A stretch of 64,000 bases of DNA from Cheilinus undulatus (taxonomy: Eukaryota > Chordata > Actinopteri > Labriformes > Labridae). The stretch is taken from NCBI RefSeq assembly GCF_018320785.1, contig NC_054884.1, positions 19,531,667-19,595,666 on the forward strand, written 5' to 3'. The notes beneath the pieces are model-generated. The model did no database searches, was not told the origin of the DNA, and worked only from the letters and a program-made list of their open reading frames with translations. Positions 30,291 to 42,705 of the stretch are shown piece after piece; position 1 is the stretch's first letter, and every line of letters starts with the position of its first letter. The position numbers and the translations under genes were made by a program.

Positions 30291-30559
30291 GAAGAAGACA
30301 CCCTTTCAATTATTTAAGGGATTTTTTTTTACAGTTTTCCCAAACACAATACATACACACATGCACAAACAGGAACCACAACAGTTTGGGGCTTTCATTT
30401 CTCCAGGACCCAGACTCATTTAATATTTCAACTGTCCTCTAGACTGAGCTACAGAAAACATCAGGGCTATATTAAGAGATTCTCTCTTAAAATCAGACTG
30501 ACTGAAGCAGACAAATGTTTGAAAACAATATATGTAGATTTATATAATCTGTAAGGTTG

Positions 30560-30717
30560 ATTTTGTAAAAATCGTAAGCTGTGATATTCCTCCGTGGCAG
30601 CAGTAGGAGCTCTTACTAGACTCTCCAGGTCTGCCAGCTCTACAGACAGCTAACCTGATAGCAAACAACAACAGAAGATCCCGGACTACTAGCGTTATAA
30701 TTACACCCAAGACAAAG
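30560..30717 (+). promoter_or_regulatory. Candidate spop promoter and first noncoding exon
   Basis: A GC-richer stretch ends in GACAAAG followed by GTAAGC, a strong splice donor at 30718. It contains no long open frame, as expected of a 5' UTR exon. A second possible noncoding first exon ends at 31233 (TTTTAG followed by GTAAGTGA). Assignment to spop rests on orientation and on the absence of another plus-strand gene before 44 kb. The transcript start is not determinable from sequence. Confidence 0.4.
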
Positions 30718-31149
30718 GTAAGCAAGTCGCTTAATAAAAAAAGAGAACTGACTTATAGCTAAAAATCATAAAATTACTTTATGATGTTTGTTGTTTTGTA
30801 TTTGAAGTCCGAGCTTTCCGCCTGTTACCCCGACCTTTTTGTTTGGCTTAGGTTAGCTGCTACATTGATAGGGCTAGCCAGTCAGCTAGCTTGTTCGAGT
30901 TAGCTCGGATGCTAACGTCAGAAGGTCTGGATTATTGTGGTATTTCATACTCTTTATCTGTTTCAGACTTTGTTAGGGGTTTGTAGTATTTTTGGCTAAA
31001 AGCAGACGCCAGCATTTACTCGAGGCTAGAGTAACAAGCTTACTGAAAATAAAATACAGTTCCCGTCTATGTGTATTGTTAGCAGGTTAACTACCTGCTA
31101 CTGTCACCGCCTACATGAACTGCAAAGTCCGAGTTTCAGTTCCCACTAT

Positions 31150-31233
31150 GAATTACTTTAATTAAAGCTTAGATAGAGGGACAGCTCCATAGTAAAACGG
31201 TTAACAAAGCTCCGGTCAAGCCTGAGGTTTTAG
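31150..31233 (+). promoter_or_regulatory. Possible alternative noncoding first exon of spop
   Basis: Ends CCTGAGGTTTTAG before a near-perfect donor GTAAGTGA at 31234. The left border is unknown. Support is only the strong donor and proximity to the first candidate. Confidence 0.3.
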
Positions 31234-31494
31234 GTAAGTGATATATCTGCGGTTAATACATAAATCAGGTGTTAAATCATGTCCTGGGCCTCTGTCATAC
31301 TCTACTTTAAAAATATTTTCTCTGTTTTCTCAGGACTTTTTGATGTACTGTATGGACTACTTCAGTATTCAGAATTGAACCCAGCCAGTCCTGCTGGTAA
31401 TGATTATTCTCACAATGATTTTCGAGGTTTATAAGCAGTAGTGTAGTGTAACTGAATGTGGCCCTGATGAAGAGAACAGTTTTATTTTCTATAG

Positions 31495-32067
31495 ATCTGC
31501 ACAGTGCACTGCTGTGAAAAAGTATCAATCTTCTACTGGGTCCTCTTTTTATGCCTATTTGTCACACTCAGATGTTTAAGATTGTCAATTAAATCTGAAT
31601 TGATTTATTAATGGAAAAAAGTAACACTTTCAGCCAGTGTTTCAGATCATTGTCCTGCTGCATAATCCAAGTGCGCTTGAGCTCGAGGTCAAGAATTGAA
31701 GTACGGACATTTTTCTTCAGAATTTTCTGTTAGAGAGCAGAATTCATTGTCCTGATAGTATTATGATGTTTTTATGAAATGCTGTGTTAGTGTCACACCA
31801 GATATAACAGGACAAACCTACCAAAAAAGTTCAATTTTGTCTTGTCAGTCCGCAGAATATTTTCCCAAACGTCTTGGGGATCATCATATTACTTTTTAGC
31901 AAGTGTGAGATGGGCCTTTGTGTTTTTTTGGTCAGCAATGGTTTTGGCCTTAGGGCATTTTTGCCCAGTCTCTTTCTTATTGTTGAATCATGAACACTGA
32001 ACTTAACTGAGTTAAGTGAGGCCTGCAGGTCTTTAATTGTTGCTCTGGGTTCTTTGTAGGGATGCAT
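31495..32067 (-). mobile_element. Tc1-like transposon remnant (family D)
   Basis: Minus-strand translation of 31831-32067 gives RATIKDLQASLNSVKFSVHD and STIRKRLGKNALRPKPLLTK, a Tc1 transposase segment between the DNA-binding domain and the first catalytic Asp. Downstream on the same strand the sequence 31.64-31.80 kb matches the rest of a common fish Tc1 family, and GCTGTGAAAAAGTAT near 31512 resembles its terminal region. Large parts are missing. Confidence 0.65.
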
Positions 32068-32545
32068 ATTTGTTTTTGCCGATATGCCAGCATTTAAAAA
32101 CTTCTTTTTTAGCTGATATCTATACTGATATTTGAATTTAGTTCAGACCTTGAACTTCAGGCCTTAAAACTTACACACAATTTTAAGCTTGAGGATGAAC
32201 AAAACTAATAATTTTCAGTCCTTAAAACACACTTTAAAGTGTAAGGAATGATGATGAATAAAGAAAAGGATTTAAGCACCTAACATCTGCACATACAAGG
32301 GATGCACAATATTGCATTTTCGCCAATATGCTGATATTTACATATTCATTTTAGCCAGTATCGATACCGATATTTAAATGTGCTTTTCAGACAAGAAATT
32401 TCAGTGCTTTTGGACACACTGTAAGGTTTGAGGAGGACCAAGGCAACAAACTTTTGTCCTTAAGTTTAAAGAATGAGGATAAATAACGAAAAAGACCTCA
32501 ACTAAGAAAGGGCTTTTGGTTCAGCCTAAAACTCAATATATGCTG
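32055..32545. repeat. Two adjacent copies of an unassigned interspersed repeat
   Basis: Two similar blocks start AGGGATGCATATTTG (about 32058) and AGGGATGCACAATATTG (about 32299). Each continues with GCCAATATGCTGATATTT-like sequence and then a segment containing CCTTAAA, AACTTT and GAGGATGAACAAA or variants. A third, more diverged copy lies at about 43110-43345. The AGGGATGCA start suggests a hAT-type non-autonomous element, but no transposase is present. Confidence 0.5.
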
Positions 32546-32574
32546 AACTACACAGGCAAAATATCTGATGTAGG

Positions 32575-32665
32575 GCTGCAGTAATCAATTATTTTTGTAG
32601 TCAAGTACTCGAGTATTATTGATTCTTCTGGGGATTAATTGAGTACTCTAATAAGAAGTAGTGCA
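32575..32665. repeat. Fragment of an hAT-like miniature element
   Basis: Begins TAGGGCTGCAGTAATCAATT and contains GTACTCGAGTATTATTGATT, the pattern of a widespread fish palindromic repeat. The other end is not identifiable. Confidence 0.35.
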
Positions 32666-32947
32666 TTTTTTAAAAATCAGTCACTTTTGCTTTTTTCAAC
32701 AGAAATAGTACTAGACAAATGAGAAAAGAAGATTGTTCCCTTAAATAACTACTTCTTTATTAAAAATTGGTAATACAGCTTCTCGAAAGAAAATCTATAT
32801 TTTACAAAGTGTAATGAAGTTCTGATGACAATTTACATTTCTTAAAGTTACAAGGAAAGAAAGTTAAATAATGACATTAGATTATGCCATATTTGGGGTT
32901 TTAGGGATCCTCTCCCAGGAAATGTTTGGTGCCAAGACTTCTTTCAT

Positions 32948-33165
32948 TGTAGTTTATAAACTTAAAACAAAAAGTAAGGCAATCTGTGTTTGGTACATTA
33001 TTTCTTTGTTGTAACAATGCTTCTTGGCAATAAATTTTATACCGTTGGAAAGCCTGTTTATTACCCTTTTAAATGATGCCACATTTGTAAGGAACATGCA
33101 TTTGTGGGATGAGCAGCAGAGCTGAGTAGGTGGGTTACGCCCATGAAAAATGTGCCAAATCCAAT
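32948..33165. mobile_element. Solo end of Tc1/mariner family A
   Basis: Starts TTATAAACTTAAAACAAAAA and runs to ATGAAAAATGTGCCAAATCC, containing GGGATGAGCAGCAGAGCTGA. It matches the terminal 200 bases of the family at 11311-12281 and 16530-16870. No transposase sequence remains, so orientation is ambiguous. Confidence 0.75.
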
Positions 33166-35055
33166 CCAATTTTCCATTAAAGTAAAGGGACACTTAATAC
33201 TTTTAACATCCTCTACTTTATGCATGAATGTAATATTTCACCTTCTAGCAAGAACAAAGCTCCATCATTCACACAGCGGTCTGATGATGTCTGAAAGGTG
33301 AACCTTTAGATTACAGGAATATGGTCTATTTTTTGAAGGGTATTCACTTTTAATTTTTGCACATTTTTGTTTGTGAGTTCATTCACCATAAAATAAATAT
33401 GACATTTTAAAACCATCCACTGACATGGAGGACACATCTAAGCAATAAAGCTTCTTCTCTGACCTGTTGAATCCTGACTGTATGATGTTGAACTTTAACC
33501 TTTTTAGTCTCTGTCTCAGTCACTGCCTGTGGTATAGCGTATTTCTGTTTTATTGGTGTCAATATAAGTCTTATCAAATCATTCGGGATGCTAAAACATT
33601 TTGAAAAATACACTGCAATCAGAAGGTCAGTGTGCTGAATTTAAAGAATTTCTAATCAAATGTATAAGGAAATATTATAAATACATGATGATAAAGATCC
33701 TGTGAGGAACTTGCTGTTTGAGCTAATTGAAGGCCCCCAGTTACAAAGTTGTATTTCTTATTCTTTTGTTGACTTTGTCTTACACATGTGTAACTAGTGT
33801 TTTAACAACTTTTTTGTGGTGTTAGTGAAGTGCATCATTTATAAGCATCTGTGCAATGAAAAATGAATAAAGAGGGTGTTTTTGCAAGGTGCTGCCATTC
33901 GGTTTGTCAGGCACATTCCCTCAAGACAGTGATTACAAGCATTAAAAACTACTTCATAGAAACAGTCAGTTGTCATGACGCTTGTCGTGTTACCCTTATA
34001 GATCAGTCTGGAAACACACAGTAGCAGCTTTGATCATGGCAAAAGTGTAGATGATACCACACCACAGATGTGGGGGAAAATCTCCAACAGAAGTGTTTCC
34101 TTTATGCGATGACTCACTGTGAGCACTCTCTCTGCTGTTGAAATAGTTCTGCTTTTCCAAAGAGTGGTGAATTACGATTGAAGTTTCACCCAACAGTGTT
34201 CTCACGATTTCACATCATGAAACTTTCATTTGGGGTTTGGACAGTATTATAACAACAGAAGGGAAACTCTGATTTCTCTTCCTCAAATAGATAAATGATG
34301 TCCTTTAAACAGAATATACGTCAGATCCCTCAGCCATGCTATCTGGTATCTTAGATCTTGAACTTTCTTTCACATCTGTGCAGAGGTGTTGGTGTGTTTC
34401 TAAATAGCTTTTTTCTGATTCTAAAACCCAACTTTTTGGACTCAAAAGACAATTGTTATTTCTGTTGTTTCTCTTGAAATGTCAAAAATATGGGTACTTT
34501 TGAATTTTAAAGTAAAATATATTGTGTTGTTTAAAGTATGTGGTAATGTAATAGAATCAGAGTATTGAAAATGTTGACACACTTAGTCCCATCTTGTTGA
34601 TTAATGATTTGAATTGAACCATCATTTACCCTATGAGTGTTTTGAGTCTCACCACTTCTAATTAATTAGCGTAGACATCTTTCAAGTTGAGGTAAAGGAT
34701 GTCCACTTGAATGACTGATCTGTCAGTGTTAGTGTCCAAATGGTTATTTATAGTCACAGGGTTAAAGCTGGGAAAATTCAGATGCTATGACGCTTTTTGA
34801 TACCACATTTTAAGACAAAAATACATCTAATTTTATTCAGCAAGTGATTGAAAACAAGAAATGACCCTATATTGGATACCAATTACCTATGTTTTTGTTG
34901 TTATGAAATTAAAACAGGCACTGATATCATTTGTTTTTTGCAAGAAATCGTATCAAACTTTAAATTCTGATATAGCACATCTCTAGTGTATTCTACCTGA
35001 TACCATAAAGCTTGTTTCAAACCTTCACTAAGTGGCCTTTTGCTGTGCTCTGCAG
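33166..35055. other. Intergenic or spop first-intron DNA, nothing recognised
   Basis: AT-rich sequence with only short open frames and no family motifs. If the candidate noncoding exons at 30.7 kb belong to spop, this is part of its first intron. Confidence 0.4.
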
Positions 35056-35111
35056 CCTGCAGGTGCGTCTGCCCTCAGAGGTCAACATGTCAAGTGTAAC
35101 TGTTGTTGAAG
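35056..35111 (+). other. Candidate spop 5' UTR exon with upstream ATG
   Basis: Bounded by a good acceptor (TGTGCTCTGCAG) and donor (GTTGAAG followed by GTATGA). It contains an ATG at 35086-35088. If spliced to the spop start exon at 44084, that ATG would open an 18-codon upstream frame ending at TGA in the exon before the SPOP start. Both splice sites are seen; use of the exon is inferred. Confidence 0.35.
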
Positions 35112-35229
35112 GTATGAACCAGGTGACAGGAGACATTAGATATGCATTGAACTCCCTTCCCCTTTAACCTCCCATGTCTGGAGATGTGAGGAGGGCTTTA
35201 GTGAGGAAGTGCAGGCAAGAGGTGAAGCC

Positions 35230-35470
35230 TAGCTGCTAATGCTTTTTTGCGCCGTCAAATCCCTTTCAGTGTAATTGTGGGTCTGCACAAAGTCAGGGAT
35301 GAGAGAGAGGTGAGCTGATCGCTGTGGCAAAATCAATAGTTCATACCTCTGTGAGATTGAGTTTTTAGGAAAGGAGGAGCCCCGCGACCGAGGGCCGAAT
35401 ATGAAATCGCTGCCACAGAGGCCCATCACGCACGGTGCAATCGATCCCCGGTCCCTGTACCAATTATACA
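35230..35470. promoter_or_regulatory. GC-richer noncoding block, candidate conserved element
   Basis: This block stands out from AT-rich surroundings in composition and complexity, with strings such as GAGGGCCGAATATGAAATCG and CATCACGCACGGTGCAATCG. No repeat signature or credible ORF explains it. It may be a conserved regulatory element in the spop 5' region. No cross-species comparison was possible here. Confidence 0.3.
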
Positions 35471-37283
35471 TTTAAGGTTTGTCTGTGGCTTACTGCAGTC
35501 CTCAAAGACCACAGCTTTAAAAATAGACATTGTGTTCACTGACACTTTGACAATGGTTGCAGTTTTTTTTCATCCCCCTTGGATACCGGTGTCTGAAATG
35601 CCTCCGTTCCTTCAGTCTTTAATTTAGCGCAGAGATTGATTTCTCCACCCCTTGCTGTTGGGGAGTGAAATGTCAGGGAAATATGCTCTGGTCATAACGT
35701 CACTTTATGTGTCATATCCCAACACAAACATCCTTTGTTCCCTTCTTTTAATAGTTTGGCTTTGTCTGGTCTGATTTTCAGTCAAAATTATCTTTGCAGG
35801 ATTACGTTGCACAAAGATTAGAATTATAGAAAGGCTCAAAGGTTGAGATTTCTTAGTGATTTGTCAGCTGTTTGATGGATTTTTGAACAACCTTCCTTAA
35901 AAAATACAACAATGCCGTACTAAGGCTGAACGGTCAGTGTCATCACAATATGATAATGCACAGTAAACTCATTTCGAAGGATGCTTGAGAGGCAAAAATA
36001 AGTAATGCCCTTCCATTGGTATGCAAGGTTTGACCAATCAGATGTAGCCGTGGTTACAGGGGCCAATCAGATGAATCTCCAGCTAGCCAACTTACGCCCC
36101 AGTGACTGGGTATAACTTGAGAGGTGTTATCAAGATGACAGAAGGAAAATTTGGAACACCAAGACTTTCTGGTGAAAATCATTCACGATTCAGCAAAGAC
36201 CATACATTACAGATTTACTGAGTAAAATTTGATGAACAGTTATCATGACCTGCAGAAGAAAGTAGAAATCAATGTGACAAACATCTATTACGCCACATAA
36301 CGTCCAAAACTATTTAAAACAATGAAACAAAAATATGCACCAGGTCAAAAACCTTGATATTCTTAAAACAAACATAAATCCCTCACAGTTTAACTCGTCT
36401 GACTCCTCATAAAAAATACCATCCAAATGTTACAGGGAAGCAACAGAGGCTGTTTCTCATTATCCACAATGTAAAGTCAAATCTATTATTCCTGAGATGC
36501 TCAGTTACAGCGTATTTTGTCTGTTCTACTACAGATGTGCCACTGACACTAAGGCTTTGTTGTTCTGTTGTTGTGTAGTTGTTAAAACAGCGTTCAGTTG
36601 CGCCACAGCCACTGTCTGGTGGTAGAACTGCATTTCAAGCAGGAGATGGTGAAAGTAATTGGAAGGAAAAAATTAAGATGAGATGAAAGTCACATCGACA
36701 CTTCAAATTTCATAAATGACATGTTAAATGCTCCCTATTGATCATCACATTGGAAATTGAACAAAACACGTGTTAATAAAAATTATTCACCCTACGCACA
36801 GTTTGTTATCGGGTGAATTGTAAGGATAGGGATGCATTGGTTTAACATCTGTAAAATCTAGGGATGTGCATGATTAGTCAGCTAAATGGTTAAAGATGGA
36901 CCCCTTTGTAGTCGACACCAGAATTATGAGTCCATTAAAGGAAGTTAAATTTTAAAAACCATCCCACAATCCCAATCATACACCACATCTGAACTGTAAT
37001 GCAGCCACTCGTAGCCACTGTGTTGTTCTTAATGAATACTGCTTTGCTGCCAAAGTGCTCTTTAATTTGATGTAAACAACCACAAAACACCAACAGCATC
37101 TCCTGGAAATTTGGCTAAAGTTGTACAGGTTACTATTGAATATGACTGTAGTATTGTGAGACAGTGTTCAACAGAGGAATGCGCAAAAAGAATGCAAAAA
37201 GAATTTAAGGCTGGCAAAGTTAGCAGTCCTAACTCTAGCCACATTCTGTGAACTAACTTTGCACCATTACTGTGTGAAGTTGA
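35471..37283. other. Noncoding DNA, nothing firmly recognised
   Basis: No coding signature. A stretch starting TAGGGATGTGCATGATTAGT near 36861 looks like the end of an hAT-type miniature repeat, but a partner end is missing. Confidence 0.35.
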
Positions 37284-37704
37284 TTTACAGATAGGGCTGG
37301 ACGATTATGGCAAAAATAATAATCATGATTATTTTGATTGATATTGAAATCACGATTAATAAACACGATTATTCATTGATTTCAGAATTTGAGTATTTAT
37401 TAAACCACAAATTAAAAGAACAATAAAAAAAATTAGTAACAAGTAAAATAATATTATATATTAAATAATAGCAATCAAAAACAATAAGTGAAAATAAATA
37501 TCCAATCTACATGAACTCCTGTAAAACTTGCAAAATTTGCAACATGCAAAAAACACTAATAACACAGCCATAAACACAACCCAAAAATACTCTCTGAGGT
37601 ACACATTGATCGTTTTTCTTTGATTATAATGTTTTTATGATCATGAGAAGCCAAAATTGAAATCACAATCAAAATTCAATCAATTGTCCAGCCCTATTTA
37701 CAGA
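37284..37704. mobile_element. hAT-type MITE with perfect 8-base target-site duplication
   Basis: The element 37292-37696 begins TAGGGCTGGACGATTA and ends with its inverted counterpart TCAATTGTCCAGCCCTA. It is flanked on both sides by TTTACAGA (37284-37291 and 37697-37704). An exact 8-base duplication is the hallmark of hAT transposition. The interior is AT-rich, partly palindromic (TAATAATCATGATTATTTTG) and noncoding. Confidence 0.85.
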
Positions 37705-39292
37705 ATGTATTTACTTGACTTTAGACTAGTCAGCTTAACACAGTTATAATTAGTATTTAATCAGATGGGAATTTATTCACCTATAACATCCATAGTATCA
37801 TCTATTATCAGATCTGTTGACAAATAATCTGGCAGAATTGATGTCAGCAGCTAATTTAATGCTAACATCTAGCATCTATCTTTATCTTTCAACTGTTTTA
37901 GAAAAACGTGGAAAAGTAGTTTTAGGTGGTTGGCTGGAAGGTCTTTAATAACGTGGGATAAGAGCACCTAAACTTTAGAAAAGGTGCTGGAAAAGTTTGA
38001 GTGTAGAGTGTGTTTTCCATCTTTGTCCACCTGTCTTAGAAGCTGTACTCGATTTCTGTCTCATAGCTCTGTTTGATTTTCCTTTGTCTCCATCTAACCA
38101 CTTTTTGTGGCAATTTATCTCTCTGACTGCTCCCACAGACGGTGGCCTATCTTTCATTCGCCACCTGTTTTTCCATTTGGTTTCTCTATCACTTTACTTT
38201 TCATTTTCTCCCCTGTACCACATTCCTTTATCTTTGTCTCACTCCATCTCTCCACTTGATGTTGTTTAAGAATCAAGAAGATTGGTTGGGTCTTTATTCA
38301 TTGGATTTTTTTTAAGAGTCTTAAACTCTGGGTGAACCGAGCTCTGAGTGAGGACTGTTTGTGTTGGCTCTGCTGGTGTAGTTTTCAGCAAAGATAACTA
38401 CAACGGCATGGTTAATATTTAGATCACCTTCAGACAAAATATTTGAGCTTTCATTAAAACTAGATACTTGAAGAGATAAACCTGCCTCTAATATTCCCCT
38501 AGTAACTCTCAGATTTTCTTATTAAGACCCGTTATTCTCTTGGGAATATTCTTTTTCTACATAACATGTTGTCTACTTTGAATGTGTCTTAGCAGTATCT
38601 CTCAGTTCCAGCAGAGTTTTTTTAACATGGTATTATTCGTGCTATGAACATCTTGTCCAGTCCAGAAAGGTGTTTTATTGAGTCGAAGCTTTGCAGACAA
38701 TCGTACTATCCTGTTGCTGTGAAGGAGATATCAGAGGAGATGTTTTCTGCTGGATTTAAATTCAAACTATTTTTGAGGGGTCCAGGATTATTTTTTTATT
38801 CAGTCATGATGTGGGTCTTAAATGCTTTTGAGAGTAGGATAACAGAGATAAGATGATTATTGTGCCTAACTCTGTTTTGCAATGACCCTCTTATTTGTCC
38901 TCTGTAACAATTAGAGTGAATCCTTTACCTTTGTACTTCTGTTTAAGCCTGACTGCTGCATTCATATTTATACTGGCAGACAACAGTATGCAGTCAGGAG
39001 AACTCATGAAATGAATTAGCATTTTAGCACTTCTTGTTCTATCAGCTTGTAGTCTGTGGGATATCTAAACAAGGTTTCAGTTTGATGCTGAAATAAGCTG
39101 AAGATATTCTTAACTTTTTAGACACATGTCCAACTCCCAACTTTCTGGTGTTTGAAGAAACTCAAACTAATCAAGTGTCTTTGCTTTCTAGATGGATAGA
39201 CTTTCTCATCCATACTTATTTGTTCTAATTTGAAACATGCACTACGTCATGTAGTTTAGTATCTGCAGTATTAGCAACCATCTTAAAGGGAT
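37705..39292. other. Noncoding DNA between two MITEs
   Basis: Contains a pyrimidine-rich tract at about 38.0-38.27 kb and otherwise unremarkable AT-rich sequence. Short open frames here lack any recognisable motif. Confidence 0.4.
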
Positions 39293-39813
39293 AATTCAAC
39301 ATTTTGGCAAATTTGTCCATTGCCATAATTCCTATAGTCTTAGTAATAGGTTCGTCACCTTCAGTTGTCGGTGCAAGCTATTTTTGGATCGGTCGCTGCC
39401 GAGTTCGGACCTGCTGTGCCAACTCAATGTAAGCAGACGGTATTCCGGCTTTCCCTCATCAAACTCATCAAATACACAGTCCAACTACTCCAAAACGCTC
39501 TCGTGGACAAGTTGTGACCTGTACATTCACCACGTTATAAAATAATCATGGAACATTAGGAGATGGAGATGTTTTAAAGCTAAATGCAAAGCCGGAACTA
39601 CACTCCAGGCATGGCTGCTGCACTGTGTCACTCCGCCTAGTGGTTTACTCAAGAAATAGTTCCAAGTATTTGCTTCATGCATCGTAATGTTACATAATTA
39701 TACTTTATTATTTCACAGCTTGCACTGACAACTGAAGGTAACGAACCTATTGCTAAGACTATAGGAATTATGGCAATGGAAGAATTTGCCAAAATGTTGA
39801 AGTATCCCTTTAA
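39293..39813. mobile_element. TTAA-bounded non-autonomous DNA transposon with long terminal inverted repeats
   Basis: Left end TTAAAGGGATAATTCAAC and the reverse complement of the right end TTAAAGGGATACTTCAAC begin inverted repeats that stay nearly identical for about 97 bases, through CATTGCCATAATTCCTATAG and CACCTTCAGTTGTCGGTGCA. TTAA at both ends (39293-39296 and 39810-39813) fits piggyBac- or Kolobok-type target duplication. The interior is noncoding. Confidence 0.82.
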
Positions 39814-41600
39814 GTCTATGACATCTGTTACCAATGCAAAAATACAGTGTGTGAGAATATTTTTTTACAGGCCTACTAAAAACAAACAATGCCTAAAGAC
39901 AATCAGAAAGAGTGGAAAACAGGAAAAAAATTGCATTGCTTTTGTTTTCTTCTGATGATCAAGCTTGAACCACTATAGTAGTTTACACAAATTTAGATTT
40001 TGAACAGCTGTAAGTGATCTAAATTTGTTCTATTAAGGTGACAAAACATTTCTGCATCTACAATGTTTAAGATATTGGGATAGTTAACACCAGAGCACAT
40101 GCTTGCATCTTTTACTTTTTAACCAAATGGGAAAATGTCCTTAGATTTCTGATAATCACATAAAATTTGGTGTTTTAGACTTGGGGCTGCTGTAAAGTTT
40201 TTACAGAAGTTCAGCTGATTCAAAGAGGCTTCTCGGGTTGTTCAGAAAAAGTTTTTTAGCAGTAAACTGAATATAAAAATGTGTTTGAGTCTGCTGTATA
40301 GTTAGCTTCACAGCCTTTAAGCTGCATCAGAGCAGGACAAAGGTGCGGGCTCCTTCAGTCAGCGTTATTTGCAGGAGCACAGAGCTCCTCTCACTGCCGT
40401 CACTGTTTGTCACTCTGCATTTGAACCCAAACTGAATTTACAATGACATTGAAGGCTGTGGGTGAACAGCTGAGATGGATGAAGGGTTAGAGGAAAGGTG
40501 AAATAGAAAAAAAAGATATTGAACTGTGGAGGGAAAAAATGGCCAAAGATTAACAGTTTGTGGGTCCTGGTCAGGAAGCCGGGTAGTGTAGGAGTGAATT
40601 AGAAGAGTGAGAAACAGCAGAAAACAGTGCAGTGTTCACGTCTGACCTTGCAGCAAGATGGACAAAGAAAGGGGAATGTTTCTGGCACTGAGTCAAGATT
40701 GGGTCGAGTGCTGGTCGGGTAATTTGTCCTTATCTTCTTCATTATGTGAAGAAATGAGAGCAGTACAATACCTGCACACCTTTATCACATAATGAAGCAG
40801 AGACTCTGACCTGTGTGCCTTTTTAATCTGCGAAGGACTTCTACTTTTGTCCTTGTTGTCCTCACCAACATTAAACCCCCGTCTCCTGTGATGATGGCCA
40901 TTTTGCTGTGGTTTGCTTTTTTTCTCCCATTTGTTCTCCTTCACTGGGCGGCGATTTTTGTCCTGTCTAAGGAAAGGGAAAGAAAGTCTGTTCTTGTAGC
41001 TAATGCAGGGTAAATGATTTAATTTTTCAGCCAATCATATGCACTGTTGATGCTTTCATCATTTCTCAGTCATTGCACTTAAAGTTCACTCAGTTGAAAT
41101 TCCTCCCTGTCTTTGAATTAATTATCTTATTTATGGGTTTCTGATGTGGTTTTAGTCAAAATGTGGTGTTAAAACCATTGTTTTAGAAAAAAAACAACAA
41201 CCAAGATTATTAAAAAACAGTTATTTGTGATACCAGCATATCTGAAACCTTAAATGTTCCTGTGGTAGTAAGTAAGAGTAACAGTAAGTTTTAATTTTTC
41301 TAGACAAAATACAGCCGAAAGAGCTAGAAACAAGTATTTTACAAATGTTGACTTGAACAGAAGAAGTGTGGCATGTGTTGTCTGGCTGTTTTCTGTGGTG
41401 GATAAATACAGTGAAGAGCTCAGATAATTGTTTTTGACAGCAGTAAGGTGTTCAAAGTTTTCAGTAATTGATACTTTCTCAATACCATATGTTTAAAACA
41501 ATCTATCCATGTTACACTCGTTTGATCTATAGGTTTGGCATGTGGTCAAAGTTTCAGGGTTTTTGTTTTAGCCGATCATTTTTGTTTATCCATTGTTGTT
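39814..41600. other. Noncoding DNA, nothing firmly recognised
   Basis: A GC-richer stretch at about 40.32-40.45 kb may be another conserved noncoding block. Open frames near 40.7-41.0 kb occur on both strands and have no family signature. Confidence 0.35.
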
Positions 41601-42705
41601 ACACATCACAATTTTTTGGGATATGACGAGATCTCGTGGCACCAGATCTCACTGGACTAAGACGTCACAAGATTTCTCGTCGTAGTGAAAAATGTCTCGT
41701 GAGATTGGCAGGCTGGACTACTTGACTCTCACTGTCAGCTAGTCTATGAAGTAGAAAGCACTTTGCTTTTGCTCCTGACGATGGAGTGCAGCTGATACTC
41801 TCTCACCTGTCTGAATCACTGCCACCATTCTACTTGTGCACGTGTGCGCTCGTTCAAGCCGCACATTACCAGCAAACTAAGGAAAACAAATCAACAGTGA
41901 AATAAATACAGAATACCTGTGCTTAGTCACAGTGAGAAACCTGTAATGTTCAGTTAGTGCATATATGCACGTAGACACTTGCAAAGTTATGATGTGCCGT
42001 TATACACTGCAACTTAATAGAACAAACTCTGCCATAAATTGCTTTGTTTACGCAAAGAAACAGAGAGTTGCTAATAAACCCACTGTTTGATGTCTGACAT
42101 ACACTCACCGCTGAATGAAAGAGAGTGAGATTTACGAACTGAAGTTTTAGGTCTGAAATACATTTAAATATTGTTATCGGTATCGGCCTAAACTAATTTG
42201 TAAATATGTGTGTATTATTTGCAAATATCAAATATTTTGCATTCCTAGCAGCTTTTTACATTTCAGTCAGTTTTTCTCACATTTTTAGCATGTTTTACAA
42301 AATATAAAGACAGTTCAGACTTATTGGATTGCTTCTGTGATCTTTATTTTCATTGGCAGAGTGTGATAGAAACTGAACTAATGAGATTGTTGCACTATTG
42401 AAATTCATGAATATTTAATATGAAGTGCTGTTAAATGTATGTTTGAGTCATGAACAGACAAGACAAACTTTAAGTAAGCAGTGATATTTAGTAAATGAGG
42501 ATTAATAAGTAAAAATATTCAAAATACACCTGCAGTCTTTGCATTTTATGCCTTTTACTCTAATTTAAAAAAAACTATTTTTTTGGTCATATATTCTGTC
42601 ATTAAAGTAAAAAAACAAAACAAACTCTTGTCTCATCTCATTCTCATGACCCTAAAACTCATTCATCTCAGTTCGTCTCTTGAGCAAAGTGTCTCATCAC
42701 ACATA
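41600..42705. mobile_element. Possible hAT-like element with TCTCGT-rich ends
   Basis: The left part contains GACGAGATCTCGTGGCACCA and ACAAGATTTCTCGTCG; the right part contains TGTCTCATCTCATTCTCATG and AGTGTCTCATCACAC. This inverted CTCGT/CTCAT pattern is seen at the ends of a common fish repeat. Borders and superfamily are uncertain. Confidence 0.4.

Noticed and set aside
40693-41034. Overlapping ORFs on both strands near 40.7-41.0 kb
   Set aside because: No family motif, no splice context, and low-complexity Lys/Asp/Asn composition on the minus strand.
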